A stretch of 56,921 nt of DNA, taken from JBGTSJ01 sp041940305. GTDB lineage: Bacteria; Planctomycetota; Planctomycetia; Planctomycetales; Planctomycetaceae. Within the stretch, counting starts at the first letter, position 1; every line of letters begins with the position of its first letter. The notes beneath the pieces are model-generated. The model made no database searches. It was not told where the DNA came from and saw only the letters and a program-made list of their open reading frames with translations. This document shows, one piece after another, positions 1-8,114 of the stretch. Location: contig JBGTSJ010000032.1 in NCBI GenBank assembly GCA_041940305.1, positions 1 to 56,921 on the forward strand. Reading direction: 5' to 3'. The position numbers were made by a program, and so were the translations under genes.

Positions 1-59
<59 letters not shown>

Positions 60-65
60 TACGAC

Positions 66-178
66 GGGACCGTTTTATCACGGTCCCCAGCGCGAACCGG
101 CAACGCCGGTTCACGACCACAGCGTGGGTCGGTTAGCCCCGACTCGCGACACAGTCAGCGAAACGCTCTGCGTGTCGC
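66..178 (+). other. structured 16S rRNA trailer (consecutive hairpins)
   Basis: Between the 16S end and the terminator the sequence folds into successive small hairpins. Visible stems are 66-72 with 81-87 (GGGACCG/CGGTCCC), 94-100 with 106-112 (GAACCGG/CCGGTTC), and 146-152 with 172-178 (GCGACAC/GTGTCGC) enclosing AGCG-AAA-CGCT. No reading frame here looks coding and no tRNA cloverleaf is seen. These are probably processing or protective structures of the rRNA precursor; that role is inferred. Confidence 0.6.
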
Positions 179-211
179 TCAATACGGAATTCACCAACCA
201 TTGCTATACCG

Positions 212-245
212 GCCTGCCGCGTCGAGAGACGCGGCAGGCTTTTTT
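212..245 (+). terminator. intrinsic terminator of the 16S transcript
   Basis: A perfect 12-bp GC-rich stem (212-223 with 228-239) closed by a GAGA tetraloop is followed directly by six T (240-245). It ends the rRNA transcript about 190 nt after the 16S 3' end, so no 23S gene can be co-transcribed with this 16S. Confidence 0.93.
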
Positions 246-482
246 GTTCGAGGTCTGTCGCTACGGTGCAGCAGATCGTCGTCACGGAAGGATGCAAGAG
301 GGCGACAGAAGGTCACGAAGCGAACGAAGGGAGGCAGCGATCGCCGCCGCGACTTTCAGATCTTCGCGGCCTTCCGTTCCAGATCGTACCTGTCTGTGCG
401 CGATGCCGCTGGGGTGGCGTTCAATTGCGATGGGGGGCGCAGCGGCGCATACTGATCTCGGTCTCACCAGCAGGAGCCGGTC

Positions 483-1445
483 ATGCGCCGCATCACATCC
501 GCAGCGGGTCGCGAGATTCTTCGTCACTGGCCAGCCGCGGTATTGTTGCTTGCGGCGTGCGGCGGCGGACTCCGCGCGCAGGAGCGTGAGCGGCCGCTGC
601 CTGCCCCCGATTACGCCAACGTTGCCTATGGCGAGCACGAGCGGAACGTGCTGGACGTCTGGCTGGCGAAGTCGCAAGAGCCGACGCCGCTGATGATCTA
701 CATCCACGGCGGCGGATTCCGCGGCGGAGACAAGAACACGCTCGGCCCCCAGGTGCTGACCAGTTGCCTGAACGCGGGAATCTCGGTCGCCGCGATTAAC
801 TATCGGCTGACGAACGTGGCTCCCTTCCCCGCGGCCCATTACGACTCGGCCCGGGCGCTGCAGTTTCTCCGGTCGAAAGCGGACGAATGGAAACTCGATA
901 AAGCCCGCGTCGCTGCGACGGGTGGTTCGGCCGGCGGCGGGATCTCGCTGTGGCTGGCGTTCCACGACGATCTGGCCGATCCGGACAGCGACGACCCCGT
1001 AGCCCGGGAGTCCACCCGTCTGCAGTGCGTCGCAGTCAGCGGTGCGCAGCCCTCCTATGATCCGAGGTTCTTTCGCGATATCGGCCTCCCGCGGCTCGAA
1101 CAGCATGCGTTCTTCTATCCGTTCTACGGGATCACGCCGGAAGAGGTCGACTCGGACAAGGCCCACAAGCTCTATGACGAGGCGGCCGCCGTCACGCATC
1201 TCACGCCTGATGACCAGGTCCCGGTGCTGATGGTGTACGGCAGCGGTAACGTGCCGATCACCGACGAGACTTCGCTCGGAGTGATCGTGCACCACCCGAA
1301 GCTGGGCTTGGCGCTGAAAGAGCGGATGGACGAACTGGGGCTCACCTGCATCGTTACGTACCCGGATCAACCGCAGCCGGCCGAACGCGTCTCGGTTCTT
1401 GAGTTTCTGAAACACCATCTGCAGGTCGGTTCGGGAGCGGATTGA
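483..1445 (+). CDS. alpha/beta hydrolase (carboxylesterase/lipase family), probable lipoprotein
   Basis: 320-residue alpha/beta-hydrolase of the hormone-sensitive-lipase/BD-FAE type, expected to hydrolyse carboxylic esters; the substrate cannot be read from sequence. The oxyanion-hole motif HGGGF is at residues 75-79 and the nucleophile elbow GGSAGG at 147-152, with Ser149 the likely catalytic residue. The N-terminus has a hydrophobic segment (about 17-26) ending in LAAC, which fits a lipobox with Cys26, so the mature protein is probably membrane-anchored outside the cytoplasm. The catalytic Asp and His are not certain; the C-terminal region around residues 250-271 is the place to look. The stop codon overlaps the next start (TGATG), so it is probably co-translated with comEC, although no functional link is evident. 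Confidence 0.85.
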   Translation: MRRITSAAGREILRHWPAAVLLLAACGGGLRAQERERPLPAPDYANVAYGEHERNVLDVWLAKSQEPTPLMIYIHGGGFRGGDKNTLGPQVLTSCLNAGISVAAINYRLTNVAPFPAAHYDSARALQFLRSKADEWKLDKARVAATGGSAGGGISLWLAFHDDLADPDSDDPVARESTRLQCVAVSGAQPSYDPRFFRDIGLPRLEQHAFFYPFYGITPEEVDSDKAHKLYDEAAAVTHLTPDDQVPVLMVYGSGNVPITDETSLGVIVHHPKLGLALKERMDELGLTCIVTYPDQPQPAERVSVLEFLKHHLQVGSGAD

Positions 1446-3949
1446 TGCCGCCCGGCTCCACAGCCGCCGATCAAGCCCTCCTTCATCGCTCAGGCGTCGA
1501 CTTCGGTCGAGCCCCTGCCCTGCCCCTCGCGCTCGCATTCGGTCTCGGGATCGCTCTCGACCGCTGGCTCGCCTTCCCCTGGCTGTGTTGGATGGGCGCG
1601 GCTGTCCTGTTGACCGCAGCCCTGCTGGCCTGCCGGGGAGACTTGCGCTGGAACGTCCGCGCGGCCCTCGCCGTTGCGTTGTTCGGGTTGCTGGGCGGGG
1701 CGCGGCATCACTCGGCCTGGTCGCTGCGGGGGGGCGACGATGTCTCCTCCGTCGCGACGGATCAGCCGCAACTGGTGGACCTTGTGGGCCGGGTCCGCAC
1801 GCCGGTCGAAATTATCGCGGCCGACGAAGACGCGTTCACCCCGGAGTGGATGCGGGTGGACCGCTCCTCCTGCCAGGTCGAGTGCGTCCGTCTGATGTCG
1901 GGTGAAACTGCGGTCCCGGTGAGCGGAATCGTCCGCCTGGACGTGTCGGGGCACGTGTTGCATCTCCGGGTGGGGGATGAGATCCGTGTGGTTGGGCAGC
2001 TCGCCCGGCCGTCGCCGCCCGCCAATCCGGGCGCGTTCGACTTTCGCGCATGGCTGCGGAACCGGGGGATCGACTGCATTCTCCGCACCGATCACCCGGA
2101 CGCGGTCCAGCGGCTGTCGCGCTCGGTGGAATTCGGCGACCACGTTGCGAACCTGCGGCAGCGACTGCGCGAGGAGTGCCAGGCCGTGCTGATCCGAGAG
2201 GTGCGGACGGCGAATGTTCCGGTCGCCGCATCGCTGCTGCTGGGTGACCGGACGCGGATGACCGACGAAGTCAGCGACCAGTTCGCCAACAGCGGGACGA
2301 TGCACCTGCTCGCGATCTCGGGCCTGCACGTCGGCATGCTCGCCGGAATTCTGTTCGTGCTCTGCCGCGCTCTCCACCTGTCCCCCTGGGGAACAGCCGC
2401 CCTCCTGCTGATCACGATTGGCAGTTACGCATTCATCACCGACCATCGGCCCCCCGTGATGCGGGCCGCCGTGCTGGCGTTCGTGGTGGTGGGGGCACTA
2501 CCGGGAGCACGGCGCGTCAGCGCGCTTAACACCCTCGCGATTTCGGCGCTCGTGGTCCTGCTGTGGAACCCGACGGACCTGTTCGACGTCGGGGCGCAGC
2601 TGTCGTTTCTTGCCGTGCTGGGAATTCTGTCGGCCTCACGACTTCTTGCAGCACTCGACCGTCGACGGATTCCCGATCCGCTTGCCCCCGAGGAGACGCG
2701 GGCGTCACGGCTGCGGGGCACGGTCGTCCGCAAACTGCGGGACGTTTACGTGGTGACGGCCGCGATCTGGCTGTTCACCCTGCCGCTCACGATCGCGCGG
2801 TTCAACCTGTTGTCTCCAATCGGCTTCGTTGTCAATGTCGCGTTGATCCCCTACTCCGCCCTGGTGCTCGGTTCCGGGTTCCTGCTGCTGTTCGTCGGGC
2901 TGCTGGCCCCCGGCGCGGCGTGGCTGCCGGGCGGAGTGTTTGATGTGCTGCTCGAGGGGATGATGCGGGCTGTCTCGGTCAGTGCGTCGCTGCCGCTGGG
3001 GCATTTTCACCTCGCCGGACCGCCGAACTGGTGGATTGCGGGCTGTTACCTGCTGCTGGCCGCGGGAAGCGGGGTGCTGGCCGGTCGACGATGGCGATGC
3101 TGGGCATGGCGGGGGTTCGCGATCTGGACCGCGGCCGGGCTGGCGTGGGGATTGCGCCCCATCGAACGCGACGGATTGACGTGCACGTTTCTATCGGTGG
3201 GCCACGGCGGCGCGGTCGCCATCGAACTGCCGGACGGAGCTACTCTGCTGTACGACACCGGCACGATCGGCGCCCCAACCCGGGCGCGGCGGACCGTGAC
3301 GTCGGCGCTGTGGTCGGCCGGCATCAACACCGTCGACGCCGTGATCGTGTCGCACGCCGACATGGACCACTTCAACGGCGTCTCCGGATTGCTGCAGTCG
3401 ATCCCCGTCGGTGAGGTGCTGCTCGCGCAGTCGGCGCTCGATTTTGATCAGGAGGGTATGGCGGCTCTCTGCGAAGACACCGTTCGGTTTGGTGTACCGC
3501 TCCGCCTGATCCAGGCCGGCGACATACTGCGGGCCGATGAACAGGTCCAGATGGAGATCCTCCATCCCGGCGCCGACGATCGCGATCAGTTGGACAACGC
3601 CAATAGCGTCGTTCTCCGGATCGAGTACGCCGGTCGGACGATCCTGCTCACGGGGGACCTGGAAGGCCGCGGCCTGCAGACCCTGCTGGCATGGGAGACC
3701 AGCTCGATCGACGTGCTGCAGTCGCCGCATCACGGAAGCCGGGCAGCGAATCCGCCGGCGTTGGCGGCATGGGCGCAGCCGACGTACGTCGTGATCAGCA
3801 CGGGAGATCGGGGCAAGGCCGAGGAACTTCAGCCGGTCTACGGCGAAGAGTCCCGCGTGCTGTCGACGGCGGAATCGGGAGCGGTGCGGGTCAGGGTTTC
3901 GCCCGCGGGAGTGTTGACGGTGGACGATTACCGTCAGGTACCGTGGTGA
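1445..3949 (+). CDS. comEC: ComEC/Rec2 family DNA-uptake channel protein
   Basis: About 834-residue polytopic membrane protein of the ComEC/Rec2 family, the channel that carries single-stranded DNA across the inner membrane during natural transformation. The order is canonical: N-terminal membrane segments with a DUF4131-type soluble domain (about 15-200), the Competence membrane domain (about 235-520; LAISGLHVGM is a family signature), and a C-terminal metallo-beta-lactamase-like domain carrying HADMDH at about 637-642 and SPHHGS further on. Length is normal and the frame intact. I chose ATG at 1445, which overlaps the esterase stop as TGATG; a TTG one codon earlier is the alternative. No other competence genes are in the window. 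Confidence 0.9.
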   Translation: MPPGSTAADQALLHRSGVDFGRAPALPLALAFGLGIALDRWLAFPWLCWMGAAVLLTAALLACRGDLRWNVRAALAVALFGLLGGARHHSAWSLRGGDDVSSVATDQPQLVDLVGRVRTPVEIIAADEDAFTPEWMRVDRSSCQVECVRLMSGETAVPVSGIVRLDVSGHVLHLRVGDEIRVVGQLARPSPPANPGAFDFRAWLRNRGIDCILRTDHPDAVQRLSRSVEFGDHVANLRQRLREECQAVLIREVRTANVPVAASLLLGDRTRMTDEVSDQFANSGTMHLLAISGLHVGMLAGILFVLCRALHLSPWGTAALLLITIGSYAFITDHRPPVMRAAVLAFVVVGALPGARRVSALNTLAISALVVLLWNPTDLFDVGAQLSFLAVLGILSASRLLAALDRRRIPDPLAPEETRASRLRGTVVRKLRDVYVVTAAIWLFTLPLTIARFNLLSPIGFVVNVALIPYSALVLGSGFLLLFVGLLAPGAAWLPGGVFDVLLEGMMRAVSVSASLPLGHFHLAGPPNWWIAGCYLLLAAGSGVLAGRRWRCWAWRGFAIWTAAGLAWGLRPIERDGLTCTFLSVGHGGAVAIELPDGATLLYDTGTIGAPTRARRTVTSALWSAGINTVDAVIVSHADMDHFNGVSGLLQSIPVGEVLLAQSALDFDQEGMAALCEDTVRFGVPLRLIQAGDILRADEQVQMEILHPGADDRDQLDNANSVVLRIEYAGRTILLTGDLEGRGLQTLLAWETSSIDVLQSPHHGSRAANPPALAAWAQPTYVVISTGDRGKAEELQPVYGEESRVLSTAESGAVRVRVSPAGVLTVDDYRQVPW

Positions 3950-4018
3950 CAACCTCTGTTGGATCCACGATCACGCCGTTCAGATGAGGGACGCAGGATC
4001 GTAGCGTTCGGGCGACCG

Positions 4019-4204
4019 TCAACGACCCAACTGATCGACACCCACCAGCAGACTCGCTATGCCCACCAATGACTGGAGGGCGGCCCAGACGATCCAACCC
4101 GGCCCGACTGATTGAATGCAGAGCAGGACGGTCACAATGGCGAGCATGAGGCCACCGAGTCCGAATGCGATCAATGGAAGCGCCAACTCAGGATCCAGCT
4201 TCAT
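4019..4204 (-). CDS. small two-helix membrane protein, unknown function
   Basis: 61-residue protein with two hydrophobic stretches (about 8-29 and 36-55) separated by a short polar turn. It is accepted as a gene because a good ribosome-binding site (AGGAGAG) lies about 8 nt before the ATG. It ends facing comEC (convergent, about 70 bp apart) and starts 21 bp after hpt on the same strand, so it may be the last gene of that transcript. I do not recognise a family. Confidence 0.6.
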   Translation of the reverse strand: MKLDPELALPLIAFGLGGLMLAIVTVLLCIQSVGPGWIVWAALQSLVGIASLLVGVDQLGR

Positions 4205-4225
4205 AGGCTCTCTCCTGAAGCCGAT

Positions 4226-4738
4226 CTATTCCATCACGCCGATGTACGGCAGGTGCCGGTACTCGTCGTTGTAGTCGAGGCCGTAGCCGACGACGAACTC
4301 GTCCGGGATTGTGAAGCAGTGATAATCGGGGGTGATGGGGGCGGTGGTCCGGGACTGCTTCCAGAGGAGGACGGCGGTTTTGACGCTGCTGACGCCGCGG
4401 CCGGCGATTTCATTCCGCAGCCGCAGCAGTGTGGCGCCGGTATCGAGAATGTCATCGACGAGCAGGACGTCGCGCGCGTAGAGGTCCGGCAGGAGGTCCA
4501 GGTTAAGCAGCAGCTTGTCGGGAGCCGTCGCCTCGCCGCGATAACTCGACGCCTGCAGCAGGCCGAGCTTGTGCGGCAGCGTAATGCGGCGCATCAGGTC
4601 GCTCACCAGCATGATGCTGCCGGTGAGGACGCCGAGCAGGGTCAGCGGGCGACCGGCGTAGTCGTCGGAAATCCTCCGCGCGAGTTCGCCAACCGCCGCC
4701 TGAATCTCGGCTTCATTGATGAGGCAGCGGACGGACAT
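4226..4738 (-). CDS. hpt: hypoxanthine phosphoribosyltransferase
   Basis: 170-residue type I phosphoribosyltransferase, the normal length for bacterial Hpt, which converts hypoxanthine and guanine with PRPP to IMP and GMP (purine salvage). The PRPP-binding loop is clear (VLLVDDILDTGATL, about residues 93-106), and the C-terminal VGYGLDYNDEYRHLPYIGV is the conserved Hpt ending. It lies in a minus-strand series downstream of aroF, from which it is separated by about 200 bp containing an inverted repeat, so it may have its own promoter. Confidence 0.95.
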   Translation of the reverse strand: MSVRCLINEAEIQAAVGELARRISDDYAGRPLTLLGVLTGSIMLVSDLMRRITLPHKLGLLQASSYRGEATAPDKLLLNLDLLPDLYARDVLLVDDILDTGATLLRLRNEIAGRGVSSVKTAVLLWKQSRTTAPITPDYHCFTIPDEFVVGYGLDYNDEYRHLPYIGVME

Positions 4739-4833
4739 GGAAGATGGTTCAGGGTCAAGGGTCGAAAGACATTGTCAACGTCGATCAGCAATTCCTGCGG
4801 CGAACTCTGCTTCATTGACGAGGACTCAGAACA

Positions 4834-4913
4834 GGGAGGGCGAGGCTCCTGCCGAGCCGATCCCGTGAGAGAATCCTCAAACACCAGTGGCTCCGCAGGA
4901 GCGTCGCCCTCCC
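4834..4913. repeat. long imperfect inverted repeat (REP-like intergenic element)
   Basis: Two 25-nt arms, 4834-4858 and 4889-4913, are inverted copies with two mismatches, separated by 30 nt. Each arm contains a GAGGCTCCTGCCGAGCC-like core. The sequence type resembles short repeats I recall between planctomycete genes, where spurious translations give GSAGASPS-like peptides. It lies between aroF and hpt and could stabilise or end the aroF transcript, but no T run follows. Confidence 0.7.
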
Positions 4914-4943
4914 CGGCGCACCCTCGACCCTTAGTATCAACCA

Positions 4944-5957
4944 TCACATCGTCATCCCCAGCGCCGCGGCCACTTTTCGGCACTGCTCCATCGTCTGGGC
5001 GAACACCTCCGGAGTCAGCGATTGCGATCCGTCGCTGATGGCGTGGTGGGGGTCGGGGTGGACTTCGATGATCAGGCCGTCGCAGCCGGCGGCGATCGAG
5101 GCGGCCGCCATCGGCGGGACGAGTGACGCGATGCCGGTGCCGTGGCTGGGATCGACCACGATCGGCAAATGCGTCTTCTGGTGCAGGTACGGCACGGATG
5201 CCAGCGGCAGTGTGAAGCGGGTGTGGGTCTCGAAGGTGCGGAGGCCGCGCTCGCAGAGCATGACGTCCTTGTTCCCCTGGTCCAGGACATACTCGGCGGC
5301 GAGGAGGAATTCTTCCATGGTGGCGGAGGGGCCGCGCTTGAGCAGCACCGGCTTGCGGGTCTCGCCGACTGCCTGCAGCAGGTTGTAGTTCTGCATGTTG
5401 CGGGCGCCGATCTGCAGCACGTCGGCGTACTGGACGACGAGATCGACCTGCGCGGGAGTCATGACTTCGGTGACGATGGCGAGGCCCGTTTCCTCGCGTG
5501 CCGCAGCGAGCAGCTTGAGCCCTTCCTCCTTCATCCCCTGGAACGAGTACGGGCTGGTGCGGGGTTTGAAAGCTCCGCCGCGGAGGGCCGTCGCGCCGGC
5601 CTCTTTGACTTTTCGAGCAGCCGTCATGATCTGCTCTTCGCTCTCGACCGAGCACGGCCCGGCGATCACGCCGACGTGGCCGGCCCCGACCTTGAGGCTG
5701 CCGACGGTCACGCAGGTCGGCTCCGGCTTGAGTTCCCGGCTGGCGACCTTGTACGGCGCGAGGATCGGCACCACTTTCTCGACTTCCTCGTAGGCTTCGA
5801 GTTTCTCGCGCTCGCCGTTCCGCTTCTCGCCGACGGCGGCGATGACGGTCCGTTCGGTGCCCTGGATGACGTGGGCCTTGAGGCCCATCTCTTCCACGCG
5901 GCGGGCCATGTTCTGGACCATTTCGGGGGTCGCGCCCGGTTTCATGACGACGATCAT
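4944..5957 (-). CDS. aroF: 3-deoxy-7-phosphoheptulonate (DAHP) synthase, type Ibeta
   Basis: 337-residue DAHP synthase catalysing the first step of the shikimate pathway (PEP + erythrose 4-phosphate to DAHP). The N-terminal ~70 residues (MIVVMKPGATPEMVQN onward) form the ferredoxin-like/ACT-type regulatory domain of the Ibeta class. The catalytic barrel shows AGPCSVESEEQ, LRGGAFKPRTSPYSFQG, LLKRGPSATMEEFL and VDPSHGTG. Length and motifs are complete. Upstream on the same strand lie inverted heptad repeats, an intrinsic terminator, and a Phe-rich leader ORF (6152-6220), so transcription is likely attenuated in response to Phe-tRNA charging. No clear Shine-Dalgarno precedes the ATG; the bases before it belong to the heptad repeats. 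Confidence 0.96.
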   Translation of the reverse strand: MIVVMKPGATPEMVQNMARRVEEMGLKAHVIQGTERTVIAAVGEKRNGEREKLEAYEEVEKVVPILAPYKVASRELKPEPTCVTVGSLKVGAGHVGVIAGPCSVESEEQIMTAARKVKEAGATALRGGAFKPRTSPYSFQGMKEEGLKLLAAAREETGLAIVTEVMTPAQVDLVVQYADVLQIGARNMQNYNLLQAVGETRKPVLLKRGPSATMEEFLLAAEYVLDQGNKDVMLCERGLRTFETHTRFTLPLASVPYLHQKTHLPIVVDPSHGTGIASLVPPMAAASIAAGCDGLIIEVHPDPHHAISDGSQSLTPEVFAQTMEQCRKVAAALGMTM

Positions 5958-6071
5958 TGCTGGTTCTCGGTCGCTGGTTTTCAGTGGTCGGATTGTTTGC
6001 GGGTTAATGCAGGGTGGTGTGCTGGGGCTCTGTTACGGACAACCGATAACCGAGAACCGATGACCACCAAC
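5958..6071 (-). repeat. two inverted blocks of degenerate heptanucleotide repeats in the aroF 5' UTR
   Basis: Read on the plus strand, block A starts next to the aroF start codon: TGCTGGT, TCTCGGT, CGCTGGT, TTTCAGT (5958-5985). Block B is GGACAAC, CGATAAC, CGAGAAC, CGATGAC, CACCAAC (6037-6071). The blocks are inverted relative to one another, with a perfect 10-bp inverted match, GGTTCTCGGT (5962-5971) and ACCGAGAACC (6049-6058). The RNA between terminator and start codon could therefore fold into a hairpin close to the ATG. The arrangement resembles the leuA leader. Confidence 0.6.
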
Positions 6072-6112
6072 AAAAACCGCCCCGAAACCTCGCAGGAGGG
6101 GTTTCAGGGCGG
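6072..6112 (-). terminator. intrinsic terminator of the aroF attenuator
   Basis: On the minus strand a 13-bp stem (6112-6100 pairing with 6089-6077; one U-G wobble) is followed by TTTTTGTT (6076 downward). It lies about 115 nt before the aroF ATG. The 5' half (6112-6098) can pair instead with 6175-6160 inside the leader ORF: eight base pairs (GGGGTTTC with GAAACCCC), a mismatch, four more pairs, a bulge, and two more. Terminator and antiterminator are thus mutually exclusive. It could also simply end the sat transcript, whose stop is at 6428. Confidence 0.85.
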
Positions 6113-6151
6113 CTGAAGCTTGTTCGGGTTGGCAGTGGAGTGGGTCGCTCC

Positions 6152-6220
6152 TCAGTCACCCGGCCCGGAAACCCCGGTGGGGAAACCAAAAATAAAACCC
6201 AAACCAGCCGCCACGGCCAT
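6152..6220 (-). CDS. aroF leader peptide (Phe-rich, candidate attenuation peptide)
   Basis: 22-codon ORF whose residues 9-13 read Phe-Ile-Phe-Gly-Phe (codons TTT ATT TTT GGT TTC); it ends at TGA (6154-6152), 40 nt before the terminator stem. An in-frame ATG eight codons upstream (6244) would give 30 residues. The Phe codons sit just before the antiterminator segment (6175-6160). A ribosome stalled on them would leave that segment free to pair with the 5' half of the terminator, whereas one reaching the stop would cover it. This is the classical layout of pheA/aroF-type leaders. Neither ATG has a strong Shine-Dalgarno. Assignment is inferred from codon content and RNA pairing. Confidence 0.75.
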   Translation of the reverse strand: MAVAAGLGFIFGFPTGVSGPGD

Positions 6221-6264
6221 TGGCCGGGCGGGGGCGGATTTCATTCTGGACAGGCGCGGGACGC

Positions 6265-6333
6265 ATGATACGGTCCGGTGATGACTCCAAGCCAACGCCG
6301 GTCATCTTAAAACCGGTTCGGCAGCGAAGTCAA
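6265..6333 (-). promoter_or_regulatory. candidate aroF promoter(s)
   Basis: Two sigma70-like candidates precede the leader ORF on the minus strand. One is TTGACT (6333-6328), an 18-nt spacer, then TAAGAT (6309-6304). The other is a -10-like TATCAT (6270-6265) with only a weak TTGGCT 19 nt upstream. Either would start transcription 14-80 nt before the leader ATGs. The choice is undecided. Confidence 0.4.
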
Positions 6334-6427
6334 TCTTCTGGTCAGGAAAAGGAGGCCGCGGATGACGCGGATCGGGCGGATCGACGCAGATCCACCTTAA
6401 TCCGCAGAGTCCACGAAATCCTTGGAC

Positions 6428-7684
6428 CTACTTCTTCATCGCTGCCGCGAGGATGCGCGACGTGCTGGGGCGCATGATCCGTTCGTCGACCATTTCTCCC
6501 TTGAGCAGCGTGTTGCGAACGTCTTTGCCGGAGATGAACACCGGCTTTTCGTCCTTGTGCAGCTCCATCAGGTCGACGCGCTTGCAGGAGTCGTAGTAGG
6601 CGGCGAAGCCCACCTTCACGGGCTGGATCTGCAGGTCGCCGTTCAGCTTGGTGAAGATCTCCTGAGCGTCGAAGTCACCCCAGATGGCGGTGCCGTCGGA
6701 GTACGGCGCATCGGCGTGCTTGCGGCCGATGACGATGTGCGTGTAACCCATGTTCTGCCGGTAGATGCCGTGCATCACGGCTTCCTTCGGCCCGCCGTAG
6801 AACATCTTGATGTCGAGGCCGAGCAGCTTGACGCGGTCCGGCACGCTTTCGTTGCGCGAATTCCACAGGTCGGCGTCGCTGTCCCCCTCACCCAGCTGGC
6901 GCTGGCTGATGAGCTGCTCGTACGTCTCCATCCGGATCTCGGCGTTGACGTCGTCTCCCTTGGTCTCGCCGATGAGGGGATTGAGCACGGCCCCGGCGTT
7001 CTTCCCCTGCTTCAGCAGCCACTCCAGGCCGTAGACGAGGGCGTACTCGTGGGCGCGGTGCAGCGGATTGCGGGTCTGGAAGGCGACAACAGCGTTCCAG
7101 CCGGTTTCGGCGATGACCTTGCGGACTTCGCGGGGCGTGAGGACGTACTTGCCGAACTTGGCGTTCTTTGGCTGCGGCAGGGCGCGGATGGTGCCGCCGA
7201 TCAGGTGGGTCTTGCCCTCGTCCCCCTTGATGACCATGTCGGCCCCCGGATGGTCGATGCGGCCGGTGCCGTAGACGCTCTGGATGTAGCCGCACTTATC
7301 CCAGGGGAATACGTCGCTGATCTCGAGCGTGGCGACGACGTCTCCACTCGGGGCGGTGAGAGCCACCTTCTGTCCCTTGCCGAGCGTCTTGGCCACGTCG
7401 GCCGCGACGGGGAACGAGAGCGGGATCGTCCAGGCGTACTTCTTGCCGTTGTGTTCGATGACCGACTCGGCCAGGACGCGGTCGAACGTCGTGCGGTCCA
7501 TCGGGCCGGTGAGGGGGCTGAGCGTGCCGTCGGCGAAGCGGTAGACGGTCGAGAGATCAGCGGCGGAGACCGGCACCTTGGGGAGACCGGCGGCCTCGGC
7601 CTTGAACGCTTCGACGTCGTTGGCGCCCACGGTGCAGCAGACGGGTTCCTTCAAGCCACCATGCGGGGGGATCAGATCGGCCAT
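6428..7684 (-). CDS. sat: sulfate adenylyltransferase (ATP sulfurylase)
   Basis: Homo-oligomeric Sat-type ATP sulfurylase of 418 residues, converting sulfate and ATP to APS and pyrophosphate, the first step of sulfate assimilation. The N-terminal PUA-like half is followed by the catalytic HIGH-type domain: QTRNPLHRAHE is the nucleotide-binding signature, and GRKHADAPYSDG and ISGKDVRNTL are further family motifs. I chose ATG 7684, giving MADLIPPHGG, the usual start of this family; a GTG 18 codons upstream (7738) is also open. No cysD/N, APS kinase or APS reductase is nearby. Its 3' side runs into the aroF leader. Confidence 0.95.
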   Translation of the reverse strand: MADLIPPHGGLKEPVCCTVGANDVEAFKAEAAGLPKVPVSAADLSTVYRFADGTLSPLTGPMDRTTFDRVLAESVIEHNGKKYAWTIPLSFPVAADVAKTLGKGQKVALTAPSGDVVATLEISDVFPWDKCGYIQSVYGTGRIDHPGADMVIKGDEGKTHLIGGTIRALPQPKNAKFGKYVLTPREVRKVIAETGWNAVVAFQTRNPLHRAHEYALVYGLEWLLKQGKNAGAVLNPLIGETKGDDVNAEIRMETYEQLISQRQLGEGDSDADLWNSRNESVPDRVKLLGLDIKMFYGGPKEAVMHGIYRQNMGYTHIVIGRKHADAPYSDGTAIWGDFDAQEIFTKLNGDLQIQPVKVGFAAYYDSCKRVDLMELHKDEKPVFISGKDVRNTLLKGEMVDERIMRPSTSRILAAAMKK

Positions 7685-8114
7685 AACGATTCCGTGACGG
7701 TCTCTGGGTTGCGATTCGGACGAGAGTGCGTCAGCCACCGCGGCGCGCGAGTTGTCCGGTTGCTGGATGCGGGCAGTGTGGGGGGAGCCTAGGGGATCGA
7801 CTTTGGGGGCGTCAAGACCGGCGGTGCGCTGCGGAGACTGGTCGCCACCACGGAATACGCCGAAAGGAAGTGATGAGGACTGCGAAGATCGCGAAACGGC
7901 AGAGCGGACGACCGAGCACCCGCCGTCGGGTCGCGCGAGAGGCCACTCGAGAGTTGAACCGGTTGAGGGGACGGAATGCGGCGAATGTTGGGCAGGCGGA
8001 TGCGGTAGGTTCTTGATGCGACTGAAGGGGTGAAGTAGATTTGCACAAGTCAGTCTTGATGCGTTGGTCGAACGATCGGCCGTCGTCAGGACCCTGCCTT
8101 AATGTCCCTCCCGA
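7685..8114. other. intergenic region, no gene recognised
   Basis: About 430 bp between the divergent sat and DUF1553 genes. Several short open frames (for example 7726-8016) are rich in Arg/Ala with no homology I recognise and no ribosome-binding site. Promoters for both flanking genes should lie here, but I see no convincing pair of hexamers. Confidence 0.5.

Noticed and set aside
113..211. tRNA gene in the 16S trailer
   Set aside because: The hairpins do not make a cloverleaf and no TTCRANY T-arm or CCA-proximal acceptor stem is found.
282..1538. 418-codon minus-strand frame opposite the esterase
   Set aside because: Antisense shadow; the esterase carries HGGGF and GGSAGG motifs and couples to comEC.
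6072..6112. Terminator read only as the end of sat
   Set aside because: Possible, and not excluded, but it lies 314 nt past the sat stop and its 5' half is complementary to a segment overlapped by a Phe-codon ORF, which a plain terminator does not need.
6004..6189. 61-codon minus-strand frame over the aroF leader
   Set aside because: It would run through the terminator hairpin and heptad repeats and has no ribosome-binding site; the shorter Phe-rich ORF in another frame explains the region better.
7726..8016. Two overlapping ~95-codon plus-strand frames upstream of the DUF1553 gene
   Set aside because: Arg-rich products, no Shine-Dalgarno, and one would begin inside the sat 5' region.
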